NCBI RefSeq assembly: GCF_023913775.1
Contig: NZ_JAMXAX010000009.1
Location: 1-64,000, forward strand
Direction: 5' to 3'
DNA: 64,000 bases
DNA from: Acidovorax facilis
GTDB taxonomy: Bacteria; Pseudomonadota; Gammaproteobacteria; Burkholderiales; Burkholderiaceae_C
Position 1 is the first letter of the stretch. Each line of letters opens with the position of its first letter. The notes below the pieces were generated by a model that was not told where the DNA came from, ran no database searches, and saw only the letters and a program-made list of their open reading frames with translations. Made by a program: the position numbers and the translations under genes. Shown one piece after another: positions 43,639-52,959 of the stretch.

Positions 43639-46149
43639 TCAGTACCCCATCTCTTTCAGGCGCGCAGCGAGCGCCGGGTTGGAAGCGGCGCGCCGCTGCA
43701 ACTCAGCGATCTGCGGTGGCACCGCCGCTTGATCCTCCTTTTTGGCAACTGCTGGTTTGTAGTCGCTCGAAATCACCAGAGTCGGGTCGGCGTTGGACCG
43801 CTCCGCAATGTCGCGATAGCGGGCGCTTGAGCCTTCAAACTCATTCTGGAACGACATCATGCGAGAGCTGGCCTCATCCATGATTTGCTTCTTCACCTCG
43901 GGCGTCAGCTTCCCGCCGTTGGTGGCGTACTGCACCCAGCCCTTGACGCGCTCAGGGATGTTTGGAGCGTTGGCCACAGTGGCGTATTCACCCTCTCGCA
44001 CCACGCTGTTCGGGTCGTAGAGCTTGGCAATGCCGTACACGATGTTGATGTCAGACATTGGGGTGTTGCGCGTCACCGCATCCTCGATGCCCTTGTAAGC
44101 TGGCAGCGCCTGCTTGTAGTTTTTCACCTCTGGAAGACCCTCGAATTCCTTGCGCAAGGCGGTCGATATCTCGGGATTCTTGAGGGCGGCTTTGCGCTGC
44201 TGCTCCGCGAGCTCCTGCTGGGCCTTAATCTTTGCTGCATCCAGCGTAGCCTGGTTGGTCAATCCGGTTCGCGTGTTGTCTCCTTGCTCCTTCAACAGGG
44301 TCCGCACAAAGTCGTTCTGCCGATTGGCAGCACCTTCTGCGGTAGTTGCCGAAACCTGCAGCCCCGCGCGCTGGGTGTCACCCTGCTCCCGCATGGCAGC
44401 CTGGGCCAGGCCCGGCGCGCTGGCTTGGAGCGCTTGGTCGGTGCCCAGCATGGCGCGGTAGGTCAGCGATTCGGGAGATTCGCCCTTGTTGCGGTCGAAC
44501 CGGCCACCGTTTGCGGTGATCGAGGACGCGCTCACCAGGGCATTGCGCAGGTCGTTGCGCTTTTGCCAACTGTTCTCGCTGGTCAGCACGGTAGGCGCTT
44601 GCACTGGAGCCGGGGCGTTTGGCATCTGGGCCAAGGCATCGGCAGCACCACGGCGCGCAAGCCCATCGGCGGCACCCATGCTCTGCGTGCTGACCTGCCC
44701 GCCGTTGGGATTCAATGGCAATGTGCCCATGGCCTGCACTGCTGGAGCCGGAGCCGACATGGATGCAGCGCGCGTAAGGGCGCCAGCGGGTTGCGAAGGT
44801 GCGGGTGCTGGCGCGGCTTGTGGCGCTTCCCAGCTGCCCGTGACACCTCCGGCGCCCCCACCACCGCCAGAACCGCCGCCGCCGCCATTCCAGCCAGGAG
44901 GTGCGCTAGATGTAATCTGCATCAGGCGTTTCTGCAGGTCGTCTTCGACCATCCCACCGTCCGCATACCGGCGCGGTTGATAGCCATAGGCTGCACGGCT
45001 CTGGAACGTGGATTGCGGCATGGAGATGCGCGAATCGACTGGCGGCGGTGCGGGTGGCGTGGGCTCAGGTGGCTGTGCGGGAGGCTTGATCGGCGTCTTG
45101 CTCCACTCGGGCCGGTTCGTGATGGACGCCGCCGACACTTCGGCATTGCGCTGCTTGTTGCGGTCCAACCAGCCCATGGCAGCCGTTGGTTGCGGTGCTG
45201 GAGTGGGCGCAGTTGGTGCCGCTGCCGGAGCAGGAGGCGCAGCAAGCGCAGCCGCTGCATTCTGTGGAGCAGGCGCTGCCGCGTTCTGCTGCTTGGCGAC
45301 GCGGTCCCACTCAGGGTTGATCATGCTGACCACCGTGTTTGGTGGGCGTGTCGGTGCAGGTGGTGCGACGGGCTGCGATGGCACAACGCTGACCGTTCCG
45401 TTTCCAGGCTGATAGCCGGAATCCACCTGGGTCACACCAGGATCGCGCGTCACCGCTGCGGCATCGCCAAAGCTGTTGGGGCGGTTCGGGTCCACTATGC
45501 CGCCGTCTGCGTACATCTGGGGCATCTGCGCCATGCGGTCGGCTGGGTTGAAGCCACGGGCGCCGTCATCGTCGTCCACCTCGGCGTCGGTCTGCCCGCC
45601 GTCTTCGCCGTTCACGGGTGTGTGCGTGGCGTCCTTGTACAGCTTGAGCACAGCAGCGCCCAACGCCATCACCTGTTCGGGAGGGATCTTGAATTCACCG
45701 TCGCTGAGACGCACGGGCATGGTGCCCAGCTTTTCCAGCGCGCTCGGGCCAATGGCCTCGGTGCTGTCGGCAGGCATGATGAACGTGCCCGGCTCGGCTT
45801 CGTCTGGGATGCTGTCGCTTGTTCCTGTGCCAGGGCCGCGCACCATGCCGCCACGGGCTAGCATCTGCGGCTGTTGCTTGAAACCCATGGCTTCCATTTT
45901 CGGGATCATGGCCATCAACTGGGCAGCGCGTGGGTCGGATACAGGGGCTGGAGCTGGTGCCTGGGCTTGTTGTGGGTAGCCCATCGCGGCCATCTTTGGG
46001 ATCATTTCGCGCAATTGGCTCAGGCCGCGCGAGCCAAACGCAGCAGGCCCAGCATCGGCGCTTTTCATGCGCGCAACCAGGCCGCCGTCTGCATATTGTT
46101 CAGGGGTTTGCGCGAGACGGCGCGCTGCCGGTGGCTGGTAGCCGTACAT
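43639..46149 (-). CDS. internal virion / core protein with YADGG repeats
   Basis: 836 aa from MYGYQPPAARRLAQTPEQYA. Repeats of QYADGG-V and GGMVRGPGTGTSDSIPDEAEPG are typical of internal proteins of podoviruses. Pro/Ala-rich low-complexity stretches fill residues about 270-530. Some 60 bases upstream stands promoter-element copy 5. It starts the internal-protein pair. Confidence 0.72.
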   Translation of the reverse strand: MYGYQPPAARRLAQTPEQYADGGLVARMKSADAGPAAFGSRGLSQLREMIPKMAAMGYPQQAQAPAPAPVSDPRAAQLMAMIPKMEAMGFKQQPQMLARGGMVRGPGTGTSDSIPDEAEPGTFIMPADSTEAIGPSALEKLGTMPVRLSDGEFKIPPEQVMALGAAVLKLYKDATHTPVNGEDGGQTDAEVDDDDGARGFNPADRMAQMPQMYADGGIVDPNRPNSFGDAAAVTRDPGVTQVDSGYQPGNGTVSVVPSQPVAPPAPTRPPNTVVSMINPEWDRVAKQQNAAAPAPQNAAAALAAPPAPAAAPTAPTPAPQPTAAMGWLDRNKQRNAEVSAASITNRPEWSKTPIKPPAQPPEPTPPAPPPVDSRISMPQSTFQSRAAYGYQPRRYADGGMVEDDLQKRLMQITSSAPPGWNGGGGGSGGGGGAGGVTGSWEAPQAAPAPAPSQPAGALTRAASMSAPAPAVQAMGTLPLNPNGGQVSTQSMGAADGLARRGAADALAQMPNAPAPVQAPTVLTSENSWQKRNDLRNALVSASSITANGGRFDRNKGESPESLTYRAMLGTDQALQASAPGLAQAAMREQGDTQRAGLQVSATTAEGAANRQNDFVRTLLKEQGDNTRTGLTNQATLDAAKIKAQQELAEQQRKAALKNPEISTALRKEFEGLPEVKNYKQALPAYKGIEDAVTRNTPMSDINIVYGIAKLYDPNSVVREGEYATVANAPNIPERVKGWVQYATNGGKLTPEVKKQIMDEASSRMMSFQNEFEGSSARYRDIAERSNADPTLVISSDYKPAVAKKEDQAAVPPQIAELQRRAASNPALAARLKEMGY

Positions 46150-46179
46150 CGGTGAGCCTTTCGGGGTGTCTTGCCGCCA

Positions 46180-46223
46180 AGTCTCCCGATTGGGATGGGT
46201 TCTGGCGAACCCTACTGGGGGCG
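46180..46223 (-). promoter_or_regulatory. bipartite phage element, copy 5
   Basis: Minus strand CAGTAGGGTT (46217-46208), 18 bases, TCGGGAGACT (46189-46180; 3 changes). The gene ATG (46149) is further down with its own leader. Confidence 0.65.
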
Positions 46224-46883
46224 TCAGGCGATGGGGCCGGGAGCGTGCGTGTCGCGGTCGCGCATCCACTGCTCATTGCGGGCGCCGTGCTTTTCGCCAA
46301 ATTCAGCAACGAACTTGCGCAGGGCAGTCGCGGCTTTGGTTGGGTCGCCAAGGTCAGCATCCTGTCGGCTGTACGCGCGGTACAGCATCCACTCCACCAG
46401 GGCTGGGTGGGCTTCCTGGCGGATCTCTGGCCTGTCGTTCACATTGGACATGCGATTGAGCGGCAGGCGCAGCACATGCAGCTTGATCTGCCCGGCCTCA
46501 CTAGGAATGGGCCACAGATGCAGTCGGCCAGCGGTGACACCGGTCACCACCCGCGTCGGCTGCTTTGCGCTGGATGCCTGTGCGGTCCAGTTTGGCATGA
46601 ACGCAGCCATCTCGTCGGCGCCCACCACGTCAACCTGTTGCCCGTTTACGAATGCCTGCAGAACGGTCCAGACCCGATAATCCAGCGCCACCGATTCAGC
46701 GTCCTGCGCGTATGCCACCGCGCACAGGGGCGATGCTGCATCGCGCAGCAGCTGCCCACGGCGGCAGGCTTCGTCCTGGCCTTCGTTGGCGTAGATGGTC
46801 AACAGTTCGTCGGAGCAGAAATAGGGCTCTGCTGTGTCCTGCGCCTGCGCCCGGTACAGCGTGATCAACTCCGACAGCGTCAT
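46224..46883 (-). CDS. phage head-tail adaptor-like protein (DUF6682-like)
   Basis: 219 aa. MTLSELITLYRAQAQDTAEP and SDELLTIYANEGQDEACRRG are patterns of the adaptor / gp4-like family, with RLHLWPIPSEAGQIKLHVLR in the middle. It links portal to tail in podoviruses. The gene ends at the start of promoter-element copy 5. Confidence 0.7.
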   Translation of the reverse strand: MTLSELITLYRAQAQDTAEPYFCSDELLTIYANEGQDEACRRGQLLRDAASPLCAVAYAQDAESVALDYRVWTVLQAFVNGQQVDVVGADEMAAFMPNWTAQASSAKQPTRVVTGVTAGRLHLWPIPSEAGQIKLHVLRLPLNRMSNVNDRPEIRQEAHPALVEWMLYRAYSRQDADLGDPTKAATALRKFVAEFGEKHGARNEQWMRDRDTHAPGPIA

Positions 46884-46884
46884 A

Positions 46885-47334
46885 TCAACGGCCCGCCAGG
46901 ATGGAGCGCAGCCAGGCGGCGCCGCGTGGGTTGTCGTCGCGGTTCACTTGGAATGGGTAGCGCAGGCTGTGCCGGTTGTGCAAGGTGTTCATGCGCTCGC
47001 CAAGACGGTCATCGACGGTTTGGTCGTAGCCGGTTTCCTTAGCGCGGGCCAGGCGTTCGACGTACTTGCGCTTGACCACCATGGGGGTATCGCGCTTGAA
47101 CATCTGCGTGATGCCGTTGACCGACACGGGAACATACACGGCCTCATGATCCTTGCTGCCCGACAGCACGGTGACCATCACGGGCTCATTCATGAACGCC
47201 TCAAGATCAACGCCCTCCATCGTCACCGGGGCATCAATAAGCTCGGCACTGAAATTGGGCACTACGCCAAACTCCATGCTGTCCGTGCGGCCCAGGTATT
47301 CGTCGGTCGCATCCACTGCGGGTTTTCTGCTCAT
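46885..47334 (-). CDS. phage structural/assembly protein
   Basis: 149 aa. SGSKDHEAVYVPVSVNGITQMFKRD and VKRKYVERLARAKETGY patterns are common next to major capsid genes of N4-gp56-type phages. Function not known, probably head-associated. Confidence 0.62.
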   Translation of the reverse strand: MSRKPAVDATDEYLGRTDSMEFGVVPNFSAELIDAPVTMEGVDLEAFMNEPVMVTVLSGSKDHEAVYVPVSVNGITQMFKRDTPMVVKRKYVERLARAKETGYDQTVDDRLGERMNTLHNRHSLRYPFQVNRDDNPRGAAWLRSILAGR

Positions 47335-47382
47335 GCAAGTTCTCCAAAATTGGCGCCCCAGCCGAAGCCAGGGCGCTGGGGT

Positions 47383-47745
47383 TTAGCCTTGGGCTTCGTA
47401 GTAGCAGGTCTTGGATGCCAAGATCGCGGCCAGCGTGGCGTTCTGCAGCACGCGGAAGCCCTTGTCGTCCACAGTGACACCGCCGTTCGTGGTCTCCAGG
47501 GTGCGGGTCCCGTCAGCAATGGTCTTGAGGCTGGTGTTGTCGGCCATGCCTTCAAACCACTCCACTTCCACGCGGTCGGTCAGGTTGACCCAGCGCACGT
47601 AACGCGGCTTGAAGCCGGTCAGGACACGGGTGTACTCGGTGGCGGTGATCGCGGTGGCGTCATAGACCACCTTGCCGCGAGCAATTGCTGGCGAGTCTTG
47701 TTTGTCGGAGTTGGTGCGGGTTTGGCCCGCAGAGTTGTCGGCCAT
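47383..47745 (-). CDS. phage head protein, possible decoration protein
   Basis: 120 aa, beta-rich (YTRVLTGFKPRYVRWVNLTD, VEVEWFEGMAD) and acidic/Thr-rich. Size and place just downstream of the capsid block suggest a decoration or head-completion protein. Confidence 0.6.
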   Translation of the reverse strand: MADNSAGQTRTNSDKQDSPAIARGKVVYDATAITATEYTRVLTGFKPRYVRWVNLTDRVEVEWFEGMADNTSLKTIADGTRTLETTNGGVTVDDKGFRVLQNATLAAILASKTCYYEAQG

Positions 47746-47755
47746 GATGGGCTCC

Positions 47756-47962
47756 TTAAGCGGTGGTGTTCAGGGTCACGGCCGTGGCGGTCGTGTCGGT
47801 GGCGATGGTCGCGTTCGCGTTGTAGTCCGTGCGCAGCTGGTTGAACTGCGTTGCCAGGGCTGTCAAATCGGCGTGGACAGACGAAAACAAGGCCAGAAGC
47901 TCGCGCGATTCGGCGGGGCTCAGCGGGGCAGCGTTGATGCGCTGCGCAATCGATGTGGTCAT
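47756..47962 (-). CDS. small phage protein behind the capsid gene
   Basis: 68 aa, MTTSIAQRINAAPLSPAESR. Helix followed by Thr/Ala-rich tail. Function unknown. Between major capsid and the 120-aa gene. Confidence 0.58.
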   Translation of the reverse strand: MTTSIAQRINAAPLSPAESRELLALFSSVHADLTALATQFNQLRTDYNANATIATDTTATAVTLNTTA

Positions 47963-48008
47963 GTAGTTCTCCCGTAGTTCGGAGAGGGCCGAAGCCCTCC
48001 CCTATTCA

Positions 48009-49055
48009 TCAGGCAAGGCTGGAAACACCAACCTCAGCCACAGCCATCCAACCTTCGTTGAGCAGCACACAGCTCATATAGAACTTGGCGCCTACGTAGC
48101 CGCGTTGGCCCAGCGGATCGCTCTTGTCCTTCACACCCGGCTGGATGTAGGTTGGGTCAATGGCATCCAGACCACGCAGAGCGACATGGCCCCATGCATC
48201 CTCGCCAGCCACGATGAACGGGTACACGTCCACGTTGGAGCCACCAGTGGAGTACAGCCCCGTCGAGCCAACGGCCGCACCGGCATTGGCGTAAGGAGCC
48301 AGCTCAGGAGACAGGATGAAGCGATAGTTCTCGCATGATCCAATTTCGTAAGGGCTGGCCACCTTGCGCGAGCCGTATTCGGCAACGTGCTTGAACCCTG
48401 GCAGGTCACGGATATCCGATTCAGCATCGGTATGCGCAAACACCATGTACGCAGCTTCCACCGATTGCGTGGAGATCTTGTCGCTGGGCTCCAGAATGCC
48501 GGTGATGCGCTTGGCATGGTTCGCCTGCAGGTTGCGGCTGATGCGGCGCAGGATCGGCAGCGTGATCTTTGCGTTCACGCTGACACGGGTCGAGCCGCCA
48601 CCGCCGTAATACACGTTGGTGCCAGCCTTCACCGTGCCCCAGCGAATCATTTCGCGCACCAGGGCGATGCGTTCGCCGCACTGCTTTTTCATTTCCTCGG
48701 GGACGTCGTCCTCGTAGGTGTCGGCAGTCTGGTCGGTCAGCTCATACAGACAGCCATACTGCTTGAGCGTAACGGTGATGTCGTAGGGCGTCAGGCTGTC
48801 GGCAGTCGGCGTCACGCCTTCCTGCAGCTCATGCGCGGCGGCGTCCACAACGGGGCGGTTGCGCGTGTCCCAGTTCGTGTTCGCGGCACCATAGGGCAGG
48901 TACATACGGTGGGAAATCGTCTTGCTCTGGTTCTTCGGCATCATGCGCTGCTGGCCCGTGATACCCAGTACCTCAGCAGGCATTGCGTGCTTGAGGATGT
49001 CGCCCTTGAGCTTGCCGATGCGAGCTGCTGGGCTGGTGCTGGTAAATGCTGACAT
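48009..49055 (-). CDS. major capsid protein, N4-gp56 family
   Basis: 348 aa. Family signs: MSAFTSTSPAARIGKLKGDI at the N-terminus, LKQYGCLYELTDQTADTYED, VRWGT-like switch (IRWGTVKAGTNVYYGG) and a C-terminal beta-rich P-domain (GSTGLYSTGGSNVDVYPF). The scaffold gene lies directly upstream. Confidence 0.85.
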   Translation of the reverse strand: MSAFTSTSPAARIGKLKGDILKHAMPAEVLGITGQQRMMPKNQSKTISHRMYLPYGAANTNWDTRNRPVVDAAAHELQEGVTPTADSLTPYDITVTLKQYGCLYELTDQTADTYEDDVPEEMKKQCGERIALVREMIRWGTVKAGTNVYYGGGGSTRVSVNAKITLPILRRISRNLQANHAKRITGILEPSDKISTQSVEAAYMVFAHTDAESDIRDLPGFKHVAEYGSRKVASPYEIGSCENYRFILSPELAPYANAGAAVGSTGLYSTGGSNVDVYPFIVAGEDAWGHVALRGLDAIDPTYIQPGVKDKSDPLGQRGYVGAKFYMSCVLLNEGWMAVAEVGVSSLA

Positions 49056-49069
49056 GGTCTTCTCCCGGC

Positions 49070-49942
49070 CTACGACTTGAGCGCGGCCCTAAATGCGTCC
49101 AATTCGGTCGGCGCGCTTTGCGGGAGAGGTGCGTTTCCGCTTGGGGTCAACGCCCGTTGCAGCCGTTGCTGTCCCTTCGCCACCTTGTCGGAGGCGGCGG
49201 CGCGAGCGCTGGCCCATTGGTCGTATTGCCCCAACACAGCAGACAGTTCATCGGCGGTTTGCGCCGTGTGGAACACTTGCTGTGCCTGTTCTCCTTGCGA
49301 TCCCAGCCACAGGTTGAAGTCCTGCGTGCTGATCTTTTCGCGCCAACCCTTGTGCATGCGGTCCATCACAACCAGCTCAATATCCAGCGGATCGAGCCCG
49401 GCCTGCGCTGGCTGTGCATCCGCATGGGCGGTTTGCTGCACATCAGCCGGTGGGGCGGTCTGCGGTTGTTGAGGCGTGACGCCCAACGCTCGGACGTACT
49501 GAGCGACTTCTGGATAGTCGGCTTCGAATTGCTTGATCTCGGCGGGCAACTCCGGCACTTGGGCCGGTGCTGCCTGGGCGGCTTGCTGGAGCTTGCGATT
49601 CAGCTCCCCAATGTGCCCATGCGCCTTGTCGATCTGGCGTTTCAAAGTTCCAACTTCAGCAGCGCTCTCAAACAGGCGCCGGAGTTCGCTTCGCTTGAGG
49701 CCGTCCAGCAATACCGGGTCGTCATCCTCCGCTGCAGGCGTGGCCTTTTCAGGCTGGCCTTGTGCGGCATCTGAGACTTCGGCTTGCGCTACAGCTCCTT
49801 GCTCGGCAGCACCATCCACCGCTTGGGTTTCCTGGCTTTCCACGGCCGTCGCGTTGTCTGCGACAGTGGTGGTCGGCTCAATCACCTGGGTGTCATTGAT
49901 GCTGCTTTGGAAAGCGGCCAGCTCCTGCTGTTGTTCGTCCAT
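49070..49942 (-). CDS. capsid scaffold-like protein
   Basis: 290 aa, acidic, Gln/Ala-rich, with low-complexity N-terminus and a coiled coil (LRRLFESAAEVGTLKRQIDK, LNRKLQQAAQ). This composition and place between portal and capsid are usual for scaffolds. Confidence 0.72.
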   Translation of the reverse strand: MDEQQQELAAFQSSINDTQVIEPTTTVADNATAVESQETQAVDGAAEQGAVAQAEVSDAAQGQPEKATPAAEDDDPVLLDGLKRSELRRLFESAAEVGTLKRQIDKAHGHIGELNRKLQQAAQAAPAQVPELPAEIKQFEADYPEVAQYVRALGVTPQQPQTAPPADVQQTAHADAQPAQAGLDPLDIELVVMDRMHKGWREKISTQDFNLWLGSQGEQAQQVFHTAQTADELSAVLGQYDQWASARAAASDKVAKGQQRLQRALTPSGNAPLPQSAPTELDAFRAALKS

Positions 49943-49980
49943 GCGTCATGCACTCCTAAATGCTTGTGCTGAGGCCGGGG

Positions 49981-50190
49981 TCAGTAACCGCCAGCGTCAA
50001 CGGTTGGAGCCGGGGCCGGTTTAGCCAGCGCCAGCAGTTCTTTCCAAGCCGCAATGCGCCCCCTGAGTTCAGCGGTTCGCAAAGCGTCCATAGAAGGGGT
50101 GTCGTTCTTCGCTCGCAACGTGTCGATCTGCTCTTGAGCTGTTCGCTCGATAGCGCGCCACGTTGGTGAGGTGAGGTCGATGCCTTTCAT
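49981..50190 (-). CDS. small phage protein upstream of the scaffold
   Basis: 69 aa, mostly helical (WRAIERTAQEQIDTLRAKND). Start 7 bases from the second box of promoter-element copy 6. Function unknown. Confidence 0.6.
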   Translation of the reverse strand: MKGIDLTSPTWRAIERTAQEQIDTLRAKNDTPSMDALRTAELRGRIAAWKELLALAKPAPAPTVDAGGY

Positions 50191-50197
50191 GCGCTGC

Positions 50198-50240
50198 AGT
50201 GTTCCGATGGCCGACGATCTGCGCGAACCCTACTGGGGGG
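50198..50240 (-). promoter_or_regulatory. bipartite phage element, copy 6
   Basis: Minus strand CAGTAGGGTT (50235-50226), 18-base spacer, TCGGAACACT (50207-50198), 7 bases, ATG at 50190. Both boxes perfect. Confidence 0.75.
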
Positions 50241-50245
50241 TCGCG

Positions 50246-52420
50246 TCACTGGAGGCCATCAGCCTCGGGTGTTTCGATGCCGTCTTGGAACCCAAGCGCA
50301 GGGCTTGTGGGAGTGAGTGGGTCGGTGCTGGAAGGCACGGAAACGGGTTCCGGCTGGGTCATTGCGGCCTCTGCCAGCTGGGGAACAATCGTGCCGCCGT
50401 TTTGGTCCTCGACCCCGACAGACTGCGCCAATTCGTCGGCCAGTGGCGCCACGCCAGGATTGGTTGCGAGCACCTGGGCGGTCTGCACTCCGCTGTAAAG
50501 CGTCTTCATATCCGTCCCGGATCGGTCCGACTCGACCTTGCGCGTCTGGGCCTCTAGCAGCTTGGCTTTTGCGATAGCGACAGGATCGGGCGGCAGTTGC
50601 GCGCGCTGCGCCTTCTGTTGTTCGTCCAGCTGGAAGTTCTTGGGGTCCAGGCGCTGGCCCTTGCATAGTTCGGCCGCCAGTTTGGCGGGGTCCAGCTCAT
50701 AGACAGGGTCTTTCGCCACCTGCAGCAGCGACATCAGGAATTGCTGCTGTGCGTCACGCTCAACCAGCGCCGACGACGCCCGGACGTCGATCTCGAAGTC
50801 ACCCTTGATGCTTTCGTCGTCGCTGTAGCTCATCATCCAGTCGAAGTAACGCTGGATGTGCGGGCGGGTCAGGTAGTCATCAAAGCGCTTGGCAAGACGG
50901 CGCAGAACGCTGGTGGCGTTGTTGTTCTGCATCTGCATCCCGCCTAGCGTGTTCGGGGCGTCGCCCCGGATGCCCTGCAGCATGGCGGGCATCCCGGTGG
51001 TGTCCTCGGCCATCTTCAAGCAGAAGTTGATGATGTTCATCAGCTCGGTCTGCACGCTGGGGACCACGAACGCGGAGAAAGCGGCGCGGACGTCTTGCAC
51101 GTCAGCTTCTGAATTGGCCCGCCACACCTTGCCAGGGCTGATCGAATGCCGCCCATCTTCTGGTGTGATGCCGTTGCCAATGACGATCTGAGGGGCTGCA
51201 GACAGTCCGGAGTTGTCCATCATGGCGCGCGTTGACCCGTTGAGCATGCGCTGCACGGTGCGGATCTGGCGGCTGATTCCCATACCCCACGGCATACCGG
51301 GGCGGCGCTGCCAGGCCAGGATGTCATAGGGGAATTCGCCGTTCTCGACCGGGCTCTGGGTGGCTTTCACCAGCCGGTCGTTGATCAGAACCGCCATGGT
51401 CGGCACGCGGTCTTCGTCGCCTTCGTCCAGTTCCACGCCCACGGTGCGAAGCTGGTCGCCCGCGCAGTGGCCGTAGAAGATCCACATTTCATACTCGTCG
51501 TCACTGGCGCGGTACACCGCCTCGGTGCCTTGTCGCGTGCGCGCCGGGCCTTCCCGCAGTGCCGCCAGCAACTCGTTGCGGTCATAGCTCGGGTCTGACA
51601 GCATCATCTTGATCTGACGCTTGCCGATGTACTCGCGCTCCCACGTGTGGCTGCCGTTGTGCAGGTTCTCGCCACAGGCAGCGTCAGGGAAGAAGTTCCA
51701 CGGGTCAATGCGCTTGGAGCCGGGCTGGATGCTGTCCACCCGAACTACTGCGGTCATCTGCGTGACTGGGTCGCGCCGAACCATCCGCTGGGTGCGCTGG
51801 ATGGGGAATGGCCCCTTGAGCACACCGGAGCCGATGCGCGCGGCGTCCTCGATCACCTGGCGAACCTCGCCGTGCCAGTTGCTTTCGACAAGCGGATCTT
51901 CGATAGCCTGCTGCATCTTCGTGGCGGCCTGCTTTGCCTGCGCCTGGTTGGCCTCGATCTGGGCCTGCGCTTCTGCTGGGTCCGCCATGCCCATCGATGT
52001 AGCAAGCTGCGTCAGCTGCGAAGGGCTCAGTTTTGGCAGTGGTGTCGGCTTGATCTCCCAGGCCCTGTCATCAGTAGGCAGCAGCATGTCCGCCACCCGC
52101 GCGCTGGCGGCGTCGGTGTATGGCCGGGTGATGTTCAAGAACACCACAGAGCGCGATGGCCCGCTGACGCTTGGCGACTGCCCGGTGATCGCAGCCTTGC
52201 GCCCGCGAAACAGCTGATTGGCGTTCTGGTACGCCCGGTTGGCGTCGTCGATGCTTTGGTAGTGCTCCTCGTCTTCGGTCCACTCTTCCTCGATGCCGGA
52301 GCTGGCGCGGCCGGAAATCGCCTCACTCCGTTTGGACAGAAGCGTCTGCACGAAGATCGCGCGCATGTCTTTGGGGTCTTCGCCGGGCTGCTCGCCCCCG
52401 TGTTGTACGTTGGCTTGCAT
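50246..52420 (-). CDS. portal protein
   Basis: 724 aa from MQANVQHGGEQPGEDPKD. Patterns of podovirus portal proteins: DPWNFFPDAACGENLHNGSH, the loop YDILAWQRRPGMPWGMGISR and MQMQNNNATSVLRRLAKRFD. It would form the dodecameric ring at the head vertex. A longer ORF reaches into the HNH gene, but ATG at 52420 directly follows that stop, so this start is preferred. Confidence 0.82.
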   Translation of the reverse strand: MQANVQHGGEQPGEDPKDMRAIFVQTLLSKRSEAISGRASSGIEEEWTEDEEHYQSIDDANRAYQNANQLFRGRKAAITGQSPSVSGPSRSVVFLNITRPYTDAASARVADMLLPTDDRAWEIKPTPLPKLSPSQLTQLATSMGMADPAEAQAQIEANQAQAKQAATKMQQAIEDPLVESNWHGEVRQVIEDAARIGSGVLKGPFPIQRTQRMVRRDPVTQMTAVVRVDSIQPGSKRIDPWNFFPDAACGENLHNGSHTWEREYIGKRQIKMMLSDPSYDRNELLAALREGPARTRQGTEAVYRASDDEYEMWIFYGHCAGDQLRTVGVELDEGDEDRVPTMAVLINDRLVKATQSPVENGEFPYDILAWQRRPGMPWGMGISRQIRTVQRMLNGSTRAMMDNSGLSAAPQIVIGNGITPEDGRHSISPGKVWRANSEADVQDVRAAFSAFVVPSVQTELMNIINFCLKMAEDTTGMPAMLQGIRGDAPNTLGGMQMQNNNATSVLRRLAKRFDDYLTRPHIQRYFDWMMSYSDDESIKGDFEIDVRASSALVERDAQQQFLMSLLQVAKDPVYELDPAKLAAELCKGQRLDPKNFQLDEQQKAQRAQLPPDPVAIAKAKLLEAQTRKVESDRSGTDMKTLYSGVQTAQVLATNPGVAPLADELAQSVGVEDQNGGTIVPQLAEAAMTQPEPVSVPSSTDPLTPTSPALGFQDGIETPEADGLQ

Positions 52421-52421
52421 A

Positions 52422-52955
52422 TCAGTACCCAGTTCTAGGCAAAAATTCGATAACGTGGACGTTTGACTTTTTTTCGTTCCACGACTTCGGCACGACTTGA
52501 ATGTTGTGGGCGTTGTGAAGCCCGCAAACATGTCGTCCTTTGACTGGAACGATGTGGTCAATTTCCCAACGGATGCCCGTCGATGCCGCCCTCATATGGC
52601 ACAAGCGCACTGCCTCTTCAAAAACCAAATCATCAAGTTCGGTAGGTTTTGTGGCATTCGCTCTTTTCTGGTGGAAATGCCGAAGAGCCGAGATTTTTCG
52701 ATTTACAGGGTCGTGCTGCTCTCGGATTTCGGAGAGCGATCTACTCCTACTTCTAGAGCCCGTCTTGATACACGCCAGGTATTCCAAATGGCGTATCTGC
52801 TGCAACTCGGCCTTTGTTTTTTTGTCGCGCATCTTGCGCACATACGCGACGTGGCATTCCTTGCACTTATTCAATCGGCCGTCGCGCATTCGCTTGTGCA
52901 AAGAAAAGGCTTCCACTGGCTTTATCTGCATGCAGCAGTAGCATTGCTTTTCCAT
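52422..52955 (-). CDS. HNH endonuclease inserted between terminase and portal
   Basis: 177 aa from MEKQCYCCMQIKPVEAFSLH. A zinc finger (CYCCMQ...CKECH) and an HNH core: GIRWEIDHIVPVKGRHVCGL followed by HNIQVVPKSWNEKKS. AT-richer than its neighbours and placed between two morphogenesis genes, as free-standing homing-type HNH genes are. It may help packaging cleavage in some phages, but a selfish origin is equally likely. Confidence 0.82.
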   Translation of the reverse strand: MEKQCYCCMQIKPVEAFSLHKRMRDGRLNKCKECHVAYVRKMRDKKTKAELQQIRHLEYLACIKTGSRSRSRSLSEIREQHDPVNRKISALRHFHQKRANATKPTELDDLVFEEAVRLCHMRAASTGIRWEIDHIVPVKGRHVCGLHNAHNIQVVPKSWNEKKSNVHVIEFLPRTGY

Positions 52956-52959
52956 GGCA

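Noticed and set aside
43885-45861. 658-aa + strand ORF opposite the internal virion protein
   Set aside because: No domain; codon pattern of an antisense shadow.
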